Below, piece after piece: positions 48,343-59,942 of a stretch of 64,000 bases of DNA (positions are counted from its first letter, which is position 1; every line of letters begins with the position of its first letter). Below the pieces are notes generated by a model. The model was not told the DNA's origin. It saw only the letters and a program-made list of their open reading frames with translations, and searched no databases. A program made the position numbers and the translations under genes. The stretch is from Epichloe hybrida (Eukaryota; Ascomycota; Sordariomycetes; Hypocreales; Clavicipitaceae): assembly GCA_019022495.1 (NCBI GenBank), contig JAFEKR010000006.1, forward strand, positions 2,046,001 through 2,110,000, given 5' to 3'.

Positions 48343-49254
48343 CTACGATGGACACCGTCAAGGCCGAAAGAAGAAAATTTTCCATGACTCAGTAAGGAAA
48401 AAAAAAAAAAATAGTTACGTCACCGCGTTTCCCAGCGCCGCCAACCCGAGGTTCTTCCGCTCCGGAGAAACTTCACCCCATCCTCTACTAACTTCTTCCC
48501 TTCGCAAAACTATCTCGAACTTTTTTTTTTTTTTTCTCCATATTATAAAGATTCTACTCACAGGTACGACATCAATGGTAGCTACCGCATGAGGTTCACA
48601 AATCACCTGCGAGCCCGTGGCTATGCCACTCGTCGCAAAATCGAGCGCGCGTTGAGTCTCGACCATGTACGTATTTCACGCCTCCCGCCCAGCAGCATAC
48701 AGCAACATGAATAATAAACACACGGAAAAAAAAAAAAAACCCCTCACTTATAAATGTCTAAAAAAAAAAAAAAAAAAAAACTACCCTAGTTTCTGCAAAG
48801 ATCCCGCGTCCTCTCCTTCTACAGGACCATCCTCCGCGGCACAAAACCCATCCGCGATGCGCAGACCAGGTCCGAAACACGGCGCTTCGCACGAGATGAA
48901 TTCGAGAAGCGCAGAGACGTAACAGACATGGTGAGAGCCCTGCACGGACGGACATGGACCCGAAAAAATCACGACATGTAGTTTTTTTTTTTTTTTTTTT
49001 TTTTTTTGGCCAAATCTGACCCATCCCAGAATCACATTCGATATCTTTTATCGACCGGCAAGACCGAGTGGGAAAGTATGGAGCGATACGTCGAGGGCAT
49101 GTAGTGTGCAAGTCTTGGTTAAATCCGTGCCAGCCATGTCCATCATCGCATAACTCTCCTGTTCTTGATCCTAATGTACCAAAAAAATTAAAAATTTAGA
49201 ATTTACATCCCATGACAATCATTCCTACTCCTCGTCCGAAATCCCGGTATCAGT
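48343..49254. other. Poly(A)/poly(T)-rich region between NAA40 and bL36m
   Basis: About 900 bp holding at least five homopolymer runs of 13-23 A or T (near 48399, 48520, 48727, 48761 and 48980). Minus-strand frames between the runs look partly protein-like (for example CEAPCFGPGLRIADGF, and VETQRALDFATSGIATGSQ ending at a good GTGAGT donor). They may be exons of an unrecognised small gene or 5' exons of NAA40; I cannot link them to a family. Confidence 0.45.
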
Positions 49255-49639
49255 CTAGCTTTGCCGCTGCTTATGTCGCGGGTTTGACTTGCAAATTATG
49301 TACAAGTACCCATTATGTCTCTTGCCGGCCTTTCGTCGAACGACCTGCGGCCCGCATCAGCAACTCTCTCGCGGAAGCACCACGGCACCAACTTACCTTG
49401 CAATGCTCGCATCTCTTCTTCACGGAACTGTGCACCTTCATCCCCCTCGTTTGCTGCATCGATCCTCCAAGTGTCCGGCTCGTTGTCGCTGTCCAGGCAT
49501 TGCTGAAGACTGAATGCACCCAGCTTGGTGCGGAGGCTGTGCGAAATAGGTTTTTTGTGGCGGGACCTCCGACAGAGGGTTTCGAAGCAATTATTCTCGC
49601 TGGCAGGGCGAGAGTCCGTGGGAGTAGGAGCGAGGCCAT
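49255..49639 (-). CDS. Mitochondrial large-subunit ribosomal protein bL36m (Rtc6 type)
   Basis: Small zinc-ribbon protein of the mitochondrial ribosome. Two exons on the minus strand, 49397-49639 and 49255-49344 (intron 52 bp), 110 aa. After a 66-residue presequence comes the complete bL36 core GMKVHSSVKKRCEHCK, then VVRRKAGKRHNGYLYIICKS, then NPRHKQRQS. The CxxC, later Cys and His are the usual zinc ligands. The exon junction falls exactly within the conserved CK/VV pair, so the splice is well supported. The first Met gives a plausible mitochondrial targeting sequence (MASLLLPRTLALPAR). Confidence 0.93.
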
Positions 49640-50148
49640 GACTGCGTGTTGTGTCCTCGTTCAAGGCTTTATCGTGCTGAGGAGACGGGTTCGAGGGGCA
49701 TGGGTCGTCTTGGGGAATATCTTCAGGTCACGTGGTGGAGACTCTTCTTCGGCTTGCTTTCAATTCAGCCAGGCAACTTTAGCTAATATATATTGCTCAT
49801 AGCGATTCTGATTATCCTAATTCGTTCTTTGTTTAAAACTGTTCCACCCATAGCCTTTTTCAGTATTTTCTTCGGTTCTCGAATTCCCAGGACTTTTTCT
49901 TTTTTTTTTTTGGTGACGGGCAATGTGCATCGGCCGACCACTCACGACTTTGGTAATCCCATCTCAGCACACCGTCTGAAGAATGCTTTGTTTTCTTTTC
50001 CCCTATTTCAAATCAAAAAATATATCGCCTTTCTCAGTTATCGATTCCTGACGAAATTCCTGCGTGCATGTTTCATTCTGTTCCATAATCTGTCGGCAAT
50101 TTGTGCCCAGCTGCCTTTCTTCGCTTGAGTCAAATGTTTCTTCCAGAC
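49640..50148. other. Intergenic, no gene seen
   Basis: Contains the bL36m promoter (minus strand) and a T-rich run near 49888-49910. Plus-strand open frames here are hydrophobic and Phe-rich because of T-rich DNA and show no family. Confidence 0.55.
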
Positions 50149-52498
50149 TCAATTATATCCCGTCCAACCCATGCACGCTAATCCCTGGTAGAACATGACC
50201 GCAGCGTGAAAGTCATTGCTTGCGACTCCGTATTTGGCTTGCTTTGGAGGCTGTAGCTCTTCGATGTGGTCAGGCATACTGCCATCCACTCTTCCTTTCA
50301 GAACGGCCTTGTCGTCGTCCTTGCCATTGCTCTCCTCATGGACTCTCCTGATCGACCTACAGTAGATGTCCAGATTGTTACACTTGTTGTAGACATGGCC
50401 CCATCTTTCAATGCTACCTCGTCCTGTCAATAGGTCTGACAGGCTGGGTAGGTTTTGCAGTGAATCAAAATGGACCTTGTTGTCTCGCACGAGGGCTGCC
50501 ATGATCTGTGGGCAGTACATCTCCCCATTGCTGTCTACCAGTATGTCCTTGACTTCAGGTCGAACCAATTCCGTCGAGTGTAGGTTGATGATCTTCTTCA
50601 CGGACGGCGGAATTGGCGCATCTGGGTTGAAACCCCATCCGCTCCAATCAGGGAACAGGGTGTCGAGGATTTGTTTCTTGTAGGCTTTCAGGTGATCATC
50701 TTCCTCATCCAGCCAAAGCTGTAGAGTGCAACCTGCGCAGACCCTTTTATGAGGAGGCATCTGGCGAGCATGGGCAGAGAAGAACTCTTCCAAGGTTTCG
50801 TACCCACAGGATGAACAAAACACGACACTCCTTCCCATAACGGTCGTGTACCAAACCGGCCAGTCCTGCTCCATGTGTGTCTCTACGCCAAGTCGAACTG
50901 GCTTGAGCAAATCGTATAGAACCTTTTTTCGCACCTTCTCATCCTTGACTTCCAGGTATCGGTACATGGCGTCTAGAAACGTGGGGACTGCAAGCGGGTA
51001 GTTCGGAATGTGGTTCAGATACTTGCAAAATGCCTTGTCCTTGTCAAACAAAAGACCCAGTTTCATCCTTTTTGCTTTCATGAATGCTTTCATTATGACG
51101 TTGAAGAAACCTCGTTGGACAACATCCAGCTTTTGTGGTCCCCAAGTTAGACCATAGGTAGCTGTGGTAGGGCTCGCAAATGGGGTCCCCTTGTTGTAAT
51201 GGGGATAGAAATCAAAACCTGTGATTTCGGGTTTTTTCTTTTTTCGACGCTCATAATTGACCTCATAGATAAGATCGATCAGACAGAGGACGTCGCCGAA
51301 ATGGATTAGCGGACATTCGTATATGCCAATCATGCGAACGTTCGGACAGGCTCGTAGTATAATGGCGACCATGCGACGGTCTAGAAAAGGGATGTTCTGA
51401 AAGTGCAGCACTCTGAACGAGTTTCGTTGTTCGGAAATTTGTTTCACTAGCAGAATAGTCAGCAATGTTGCCCCCCCCCCAAGAAGTCTAAAGAAATCTA
51501 GTTTGACTGACATAGTCCCCTGAGTCGGGTAACAGAGAAAATGGCTGATGGTTCAAATAACCGGCAATGAGGACTGGACACAAATTGACCAGCACCCCAA
51601 ATTGTGGACACGTCTCGAATGCCTTTGATAGCATCGACAATCTCATTTGCCAGGAAATCCACAGGCATAATCTTCTTGGTATCCTGCTTGTTTTTGCATC
51701 TTTTTTTGCGGCCCATCTTACCTGTTACACGGCCATGAAGAAGATAGATGGAAAGAAATATTTCCTTTTCGAGCTTCAAAGCTTCACCGCACCAGCGGGA
51801 GATGGATTTGGAGGGATCTAGTCCGTATGGATCCATATCACAGGCCATTTTCATCTCGCCCACCGTGCATTCAGGAGTTACAGCCAGAAGCACGCCTGAA
51901 TTACCGCTGGTTCTGAAGTCTGAAGCGTTGAAGTCCCAGATTCTCTAAGTTTACGGTCAGCCATATCACGGACATGCGGCGAAGGGTTTGACTTACAGCA
52001 ACGTTTGACACTGCCAGCCAAGAGGTGGTTGAAGTGATCGCGGCCTTCAAAACTGTGTCCAGCCCCTGGGCAAAAAGAGCATCTGCGACTTCGCCTCCGA
52101 CATCAACAGTATTCAATATTTTTGCCAGCGAATTATTTCCGTGGGCACTTTCTGCCCCCTTCTTTGAATCAACGTACTTGGTCTCGTAACGAAACAGAAG
52201 GGTGGCCTATTCCAGCGGTCAGCATCAGGTGGAAGCCAATATACATAAACAGTGGAACACCTACTGTAGTCAAATACCTGAAAGGCGCATATGCCTCGAA
52301 TTCTGATTTCGAAGGCTTTTGAGTGAGATGGCGAAGTTTCATACCCCATTCGGACTCGATTTCTGAAGGTGACTTGGACGTCACAGCAGGGTGAAATCCA
52401 TTCTTGATAAGAGCTCTCTGAGAAGTGACCATGTCATACTTCTCAGGTGTCGCCGCTACAACGACGGGCTTACCCATATCGCGGGGCTTTCGAGCCAT
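50149..52498 (-). CDS. Uncharacterised fungal protein with two CxxC pairs
   Basis: Function unknown. Four exons on the minus strand are proposed: 52265-52498, 51997-52206, 51596-51944 and 50149-51506 (introns 58, 52 and 89 bp), 716 aa; all junctions keep phase. The C-terminal half contains ILHFQNIP-like and CPNVRMIGIYECPLI stretches reminiscent of leucine-rich or F-box-type fungal proteins, but this is weak. VVFCSSCGYETLEEFFSAHA followed by RVCAGCTLQ gives two CxxC pairs that could bind zinc. Exon 4 starts next to a run of 10 G (51470-51479 on the plus strand, coding Gly-Gly-Gly), a place where length errors would shift the frame. The third intron is the least certain. Confidence 0.7.
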
Positions 52499-55000
52499 CC
52501 TGTTTTTCTGTTCTTGATTCGAGTAAAAAGAATGAAGAGAAAATGAAACAAGGAGGCTAGGAAGTTGAAAGTCAGGGCTCCTGTCAGCCTTTATATGTCA
52601 TTTTCTTGCGAGATTGAGTAGCTCAAGGTTAGACTTTGGATTGGAAAGGTAAAAGGTAAACCGGCGGGAGAGAAGGTGGTATAGAGGGTCAAGGAAACGA
52701 ACGACCTGCATATGCTTTGAACCAAAAAACCAAGAAGAAAAATTGATCATGAAATTTGATGGAAGGGTAGAAGCTTTGTGCTGAAGTATTTTCTTCAAAT
52801 CTCGACACAGCAGATTTTGGAATGTGTGCATGGAGGAAGGAGCTCCAGGTAGCAAGTGCCCTTTGACCAAAAAGCACCAGCAAAGAACAGAAGAAAGATA
52901 AGAGGAAGAAATCAGCGAAAAGGATCTCTTACCTATCTCCTTAATTTTTGTGTTCCTTGAGAGCAGAATATTACTGAGAGTGCGTTGTATCGATCAGTCG
53001 TGTAAGTGGAGGCAAAGTTGGGGGAGAGTCGAGCAACCGGTTTGTGAGCGCAGAATTAACCTCACCAACGCGCCTGAGACCGAATTGAAAGGTCGAGGAT
53101 TTAAGAGGAGAACAAGTGAGCACTATGCTCCAAGAATTCACAGTGAACTCTGTTCAATATGGCTTTGTGGGAGACAAGAGCAGTCTTATTAGAGGCACGT
53201 GGCGAATGAACCTTGTCTGCAGGTGAGAAGTCGGTGAGAAACTCAGTCGGCCGTAGCCCTCTTGATATTATAAACGTCTCTGCTTCTTGCGACAAAAGCT
53301 GCATTTCATTTCTTGGGGGTCGAATCAAGAAATTTCTATCGTCTCCCGTGCTCATCCTGTTCCCGGCCAAGCTGGGTTGCGGTTTTTGCAATGAAGAAGC
53401 CTACTTGCCGTCACAGCGCTTACTCTTGTGGGATTTAAAAGTATATTCCACAATGGCGAGCCTGCCAAGGTTTGTTCAGTCGAAAAAGCTTGGATTAGAG
53501 TGAGCCGGACGAACTCAACGATTGCATAAGACTAAGACTAGTCACTCTACTCGGACAACAACTCTATTTCCGCAAAGACTCCTACACTGGTGCTCGTAGA
53601 GGAGATATCGGAAAGCCGCAAAGTATCAGGGTATCAGGAGAATGATAATGATAATGAGAAAAAGACGAACGGTAGAGAGCATGTAAAACAACGGCGCCAT
53701 GGACGTCGCTGGGAGTTGTATGAAACCATCTCGAAGCCGTGGGTGCCTCGGCCGAACATGAGGAGCACCGGCGGCGGGCAGCTGCTCACAGGCGGCGGCA
53801 GGTGAGTCGACTCGCACTTGGGCGCGAAGATAATTGTCAGCTTGCTCGTGGCTAGCGCATGGCGGCATTGCCATAAAGTTCGCGGTTCGTCTCGTCAGGA
53901 CAAGTTCACTCTTGCGGCTACATGCTCCATCAGAAGTGACGCATCTCTGACTCATAAGCTGCTCCTTGCTGGTAGTCGGGACAGCATGAAGGGTACAGAG
54001 TCACTCGATTGATCATTTGGCAGTCGAATTGGGAGTGATCAGTCATAATACAGTGGGGCGCACGTACGTACTCGGCAAGCCGTTCCCTACCTCCTTCCCA
54101 ACATTCACTGGTCAAGGTCGAGCTACCCTACATAGCTATAATTGGCAACGCTGATCTCGCCGACATGTACAGTTCAGTTCAACCTGCAATATCGTACCTG
54201 ATAACGATTGCAATGCTTCATTAGCCCCGCCTCATCAGATATTGTACCAACGTCCTGCATCAATCACGCAATGGCGGCCAACAAATGTTCAGAAGGTGGG
54301 CCAGGGTCATGATGGGAGGGCATGGTAAAAGTCGGGTTGGGAATTCTTTTGGGGTCCATGCCGTTCTAGCTGCAACCTCGAAGGCAACTGGGAATAGTAT
54401 TAATAATGAGTGAGACGACTGTAGCGGGGCAAAGTTCTGGTGATGGTGTGTTGGACAACAAGGTTCCATGCGTGGTCAATGGTGTCGCAATTGTGTTCCT
54501 GTGACATGTCGAGCTGCACGAATGGCATCAAGGAGTGATGAATATGGGACCATACAAAAATCTTGCGGATTCTCGATTTCACACCGCCTTCACGTGAGAA
54601 CCGCTGGCATTGTGCATTTGATCCACATCATGGCGTCTTGCTGGATCAATAGATATCTGGTCGCCCGTATGAGGTACTCCGACCCGTATGTATGTACATA
54701 CTCCGTACGGGGTACAAAAGCGAGAGACAGCACATATGGTGGCTTGCTCGTCGCCCTTCCTACATATTGACGCAGTTTGCCAGGTCTTGCAGTAAGTAAT
54801 AAATGGGTATTTACAGTGACAGGTGTAGCAACATGCGCGCTCAATTGTCTCGGACAGGACACAGGAATCTGCCTCCGGGACATCCACTGATGAATGAGCT
54901 TCAGGCCAGGAGGTCAACCAGTGACAACCACACACACACGCGCGTGGCGCTGATCACGGACTGTTTTGCAGACGGGTAAAAGGGAAAAAGAACACACGTG
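52499..55000. other. Gene-poor region, left half
   Basis: Upstream of the uncharacterised gene. Scattered short frames are present on both strands, none with a recognisable family. A gaTaatgataatga repeat lies near 53638. CA dinucleotide repeats occur around 54930-54945. Palindromic gtatgtatgtacatac and ctccgtacgg motifs lie near 54685-54712. Confidence 0.45.
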
Positions 55001-58000
55001 AGCGTAATAATAAGCCAGACAGAGGAACTCACCATCATTATGGAACTGACTCGGAGCCGGTTTCCATACATAAAGCGCCAGGCTTGACGATAAAACGTGA
55101 TGATCCAGTGTGCATATTATGATATCATTGGCTCACGAGGCAGGACATGGCTGGATAAATCGCTTGACAGCCAAAAAGGGAAGGCTTCAGACAATGTGGA
55201 TACAGGCCACCACCCATCTCGTGTTTGCAGGTGTGGATTGTGGATCATGATATGACGTTCGCTGCAGCGTGACCCAAGAAAAGCCACAACGACAAACTGC
55301 TTTTTTTGCGGCTTGATGGAGGTGCACGAGGAGGTCTTGGTGGCGTTGGAGGGAAGGGAGCGAGGAAACAAGGCGATGCAAGGAAGCTCCAGAAGGTATT
55401 GCGTCGAAGCCACCAATATAAAAATTGGACGGTCCCAATACCAAATGCGAAATAGGCGATCCACAGGCAAAGGAAGCTGGGCTGCTGGGTCCAACTTTCA
55501 GTGGAGTGGCCAATTTTCTGCAGCTTGTTGCCGTGACATGTGACATGAGACGACCGGGGACCCCTGCGCCGCCAGATGCCACCAAAAAAAGAGTCAACAA
55601 AGTTGCTTTGGCTCCATGGTCCGTTCTGCACCTGTCTGCACCTGTCTGCACCTGTCTGCACCTGTCTGCACCTGTCTGCACCTGTCTGCACCTGTCTGCA
55701 CCTGTCTGCACCTGTCTGCACCTCTCACAGTTTGTATATAGAAGAGCGATGACAACTACATGTACCAGCAGGCCATCTTGGAGAGGAGATTCACCTAGAA
55801 AACAACTTCGGGTGCAGGACGTGGTATACCAATCAGGGGATCGTGCACTCCAAATACAACCCTGTAAACAGCCCTAGGACAGGTGATTCGGTTGGCAGGG
55901 CATAAGTATTGAATACGTCCGTAGTCCGTATCTATTACATAAATCTGACGGCCCCCCTCCGTTTGCTGTTGGTGGGTGTTTCATGGAAAGAGGACGGGGG
56001 GGGGGTGAATGAATGTCGCAACGTTGAGCGAAAGGGGCCTGTAATTCGAGGCATTATCGATAAACACCGCGGGAATGACTCTCAACAGGGCAGGGAGGGC
56101 ATCTGTTATTTCGCTTTCTCATCGACTTTTACTTTCAATCCAGCCAACTCAAGTCAAGTGGAGGGGAGGGACAAGCAAAGCAAAGACGAGTTATGTCAGA
56201 TACAACAGTGACAGGTGTATATGTAGGCAAAAAGAAGAAAAAGAGGTGCGTCAATGGATCCGTAAATTTCGACCCACTTGACTTCGCCAACGTTAATGCA
56301 CCACGGGCCAAGGGATAAGGGACAGGCCATGGGACAGGCCATGGGACCCCCTGGCAACGCAAACATGCAATTTCCTTCAACCTTGCGACGGCAATGGTAT
56401 TATTATGCACTTCACGTACGGAGCATACAGCGTGTTATTCGCGTTGTCGATGTATCCGTCATTGCCTTTCGGTCTTGTTGGACGGGGGACGCCAGTCGTT
56501 ACGGATTACAGGAGCTGCAAAATGTAGGCTCAGAGGCTGGAAGCAGCACCAGTGATTCCGTAGTGGGGGGGGGGTGGCAGTCCAATCGCCGTCTGGGACT
56601 TGACTGAGTGCAGTACATACAACATCGTACTGACAAGCCCCCTGTTTCTGTTTCCACCGTCATTCGGCTAAGCGAGCGTGAGCAGGCTGTTGGTGGCTAG
56701 CCAGCCGGTGACGGAGAAAAAAGACGGGCGTTTTGCTATGCTAAAAAAGGCGGCGTCCAACTGCACTGCACGTACATATGTATTACGGAGTACATAATGT
56801 ATATTTGCCTGGGCAACTTGTTGAGATGCAAAAGTAATATTGCATTTGGGGGTGGGGAGTGGGGGGTGACCGAGATCTGGCACTTGTCAGAAGACGCAGA
56901 AGCGGGCAGTACAAATTACATATATGATAGGGGTTCGCTGATGCATCGTGTAGGATCTGTTCTGTAGTACATATGTAATCCGTACATAAATAAAAGTAAT
57001 CAGACTTCACATGGTCAGTATTCCGTACATTGGTTCGTCAGAATCGTCACTCTACAACTGGCCCGCTCTGTGCACGGCATGGAGGACATGGAGGCGATGC
57101 TGGGCTGTTGCCGCGCTGTTCGACACGATAAGCTGATATTAGAAAGGACATTAAAAAGGAGGGCCTCGAGGGTCAAGGGGCGACGGTGACCCACCCTGGC
57201 TCTGGCAACTGGCGCCACGCTAAGCTGTGACTGTGATGGTGACGATGAATGAACATGACGGCGAGCCGCGACAGGATCCAGAGCATCTTGTGCGTGGTAC
57301 GGAGTATTACATGGTCGCGTTACTTGCTTGTTTGTTGCACAGGGTATAGAGGAGGATAGGAGCAACTTATCTGTGGAAGAGCAAGACTAGTAAAATCCCC
57401 TTTTATGATACGCGACTTATGTGAAAGGAATCAAGCCTTAGTAAGCAGTCTAGCGCTAAAATACAACGCCCCTTTCAATCCGTAGGCCTAATCCATAGTG
57501 CGTAGAGGTTAAGAATGCGTAACGGCTAAAGTAGCTATGTAGCAGATTAGTGCATAAGGCCCCGAACGCATTCAATGAACCCCTTTATATTAAGGCGGAG
57601 GTGATACCTCGCTGGCACAGTACATACATATGCATCGTGTGCATTCTAGTATTATCTATACTCCGTATGTACATGTACTGAGTACATCACTTAGGACAGG
57701 CAGGACGCCTTGTGATCCCTGTGCCGGTCAATACAATGGCCGAAGAAGCAGCAGCTACATATGTAATACATGTATGTAATCACAAGAGCAGCCCCCCCCC
57801 CCTTTTCACACCCTTCACAGACGACGCAGACAGTGTTGCCGCCGCTTGGATGGAGAATCATCATGCCTTGTCCTTGTCGTCTCGTGGATTCATTCACACC
57901 CCTCGCCCAAGAGCAGGGGAAAAAAACAAACAAGTCTGGTTCCCTCCCCGTCACCCCATCCCATCCATCCCATCCATCTGCCCGTTTCTACACGCCCCCC

Positions 58001-58240
58001 TTCTCCTGGCTGGCACCTCGACATCCTTTCTCCTGCTTTGCAAGCAAATAAGTACCCCAACCCGTCCCTCGTCCTGCTGTCCGCTCTTCTTCCTCTTCCC
58101 ACCACATCTCAGACCTGTGCTCCATTCTTCAGCTCCCACTTCAACGCTGCCTTCTGAATTCTTTTTTCCTTTTATATACCATCGTCTTGTTTTTGTGATA
58201 CCCATCCACTTGATACCCTTGTCTTTTTTAATCATTCACA
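55001..58240. other. Gene-poor region, right half, with Meu6 promoter
   Basis: No gene was recognised. It contains a 10-bp tandem repeat (55625-55723), several TACGGAGTA and TACATATGTA motifs (near 56770, 56960-56990, 57297, 57622 and 57660), G and C homopolymer runs (about 55996, 56564 and 57792), and a patch at about 57390-57600 with TA-rich wording like the RIP-mutated blocks. The last 150 bp before 58241 are pyrimidine-rich, as in fungal promoters of well-expressed genes. Confidence 0.45.
55625..55723. repeat. 10-bp tandem repeat (cctgtctgca), nine full units
   Basis: Nine perfect copies from 55631 to 55720 with partial units on both sides. Each junction creates CACCTG, an E-box-type hexamer, at strict 10-bp spacing. 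It is open in several frames only because it is repetitive and is not called as coding. Confidence 0.95.
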
Positions 58241-59942
58241 ATGGCCGACATCCAGAAGCCCGTTGAGCTGCCCAGCGAGGAGGCTGCTCCCGTCGCTGTC
58301 GTCGAGCCTGCTACAACCGATGCCGTCACCTCAGCTCCAGCTGTTGAGGAGCAGCCCACCGAAGAGACCACGCCAGCCGAAGGCGCAACAGAGCCGAAGG
58401 TCGAGGACAAGCCTGTTGAGGAAGGACATTTGAGCTACAAAGCCCAGGGTGCTAGCTTCCCCAAGTAAGTTCTGCAATGCCGCGATGGCGCCGTGACCTG
58501 CAACACAGGGAGGGCCTGCAGACACTGTGAAAGTCGGCGCTGACAAGTAATCTGGTAGGAACTTGATCCCCAGCAAGGAGTTCTTCTTCTTTGGAACAGA
58601 CTCTATCGAGCCCAAGGCACTCTCTACCTATCTGCGAAGCGAGAAGAACACCGAGACCGCTCACCACAACATTTCATGGGCCTCACACACGGGCAAAGGT
58701 CTGCTTTTCATTGGCGACAAGAAGGCACCCTCAAGTGTCATCAACTTGGTAAGCATGAGGAGGTTGGAGAAACGAGGACATGATAGACCCACGCTAACAC
58801 ACGTGCCAAAGGCCGACACCACCGAGCCTGAGACTGACGGCTCCAACAAGTTCCACTTCACCCACAAGGGTGCCAAGCACAGCTTTAAGGCTGTCAGCAC
58901 CACTGAGCGTGACAGCTGGGTCGCTCAGCTCAAGACTAAGATTGCTGAAGCCAAGGAGATTGCTGCTTCTGTCACCGAGTCTGAGGCTTACAAGAACGCT
59001 CTCGAAAGTTTGAAGCCTGCTGCCAAGGAAGAGACGGTGTCTGACGAGACCAAGGCGGAGGAGACTGCCGCCGCTGAGGGCGAGGCCGCCGCTGTCACGG
59101 AGGATAAGCCAGCTGAAGAGACCAAGCGCCGATCCGCCAGCCGCAAGCGTGGTTCCATCTTCGGCTTTGGTAAGAAGGAATCCACCAGGGCTGAAGATGT
59201 CCCTGCCGCCGAGGTCGAAGCCATTGTTCCCGCCGCCGAGCCTGCCGCCGAGGCCCTTCAGGCGGAGGAGACTGCCGCCGCCGAGACTGAGGCCCCTAGT
59301 GCCACCGAAGACAGGGCGGTCGAGGAGGAGAAGCCTGTCGAGAGCCCCAGAGAGAAGCCTGCTGCTTCAAAGCGCAACAGCTTTTTCGGTGGAGTATTCT
59401 CCAAGAAGGAGAAGAAGGCCGGCGATGCGAAGTCCGCTGAAGAAGTTGCCAAGGAAGGTGAGACCACCACCGACGCTCTCGCTCCCGTCATTCCTCCTGT
59501 TGGGTCGACCACTCCCCTCAACGCCGAGGAGGTGAGCGCCGCCGAGACCACTGAGGCCACTCCGGTTGTCGCCACCGAGACAGCCGCCAAGAAGGATGCC
59601 AAGGAGAAGCGCAAGTCGTCGCTTCCTTTTGCCTTTGGTCGACGTGAGAAGTCTCCTGCTCCTGCTGAGGGCGAGGATAAGGTCGACAAGTCTGAGAAGC
59701 GCCAGAGCCAGAGCCCCTTCTCCAAGCTTCGTGCCACTATCAAGGGGAGGTCCGGCGCCAAGGCCGAGGAGAAGCCTGCCGAGGAGACCGTCAAGGAGGA
59801 GACCGACGCCGCTCAGGCTTCAGCCCCTGTCACCGATGAGGCGCCAGTTATCGCTGAGCCCGTCCAGGCTGCCGAGACGGAAGCCGAGAACAAGCCCGAA
59901 AACGTGGCAACTGCCACCCCGGCCGTCACTGCTGCCGCCTAG
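58241..59942 (+). CDS. PH-domain protein of the Meu6 (meiotic expression up-regulated) type
   Basis: Three exons, 58241-58464, 58559-58748 and 58812-59942 (introns 94 and 63 bp), 514 aa. The N-terminal 60 residues are acidic and Pro/Glu/Ala-rich. A pleckstrin-homology domain spans about 62-185 (EGHLSYKAQGASFPKNLIPS, KEFFFFG, KGLLFIGDKK, FHFTHKGAKHSFKA, ending in the conserved Trp helix DSWVAQLKTKI). The rest is low-complexity Ala/Glu/Lys-rich with three short basic repeats (RKRGSIFGFGKKE, KRNSFFGGVFSKKEK, KRKSSLPFAFGRREK), possible phosphorylation or membrane-binding sites. It probably binds phosphoinositides at a membrane; the precise role is unknown. Introns are well supported because they restore the PH domain. 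Confidence 0.88.

Noticed and set aside
55187..55877. Overlapping open frames through the 10-bp repeat
   Set aside because: A 10-bp unit stays open in many frames, and the flanks show no conserved protein.
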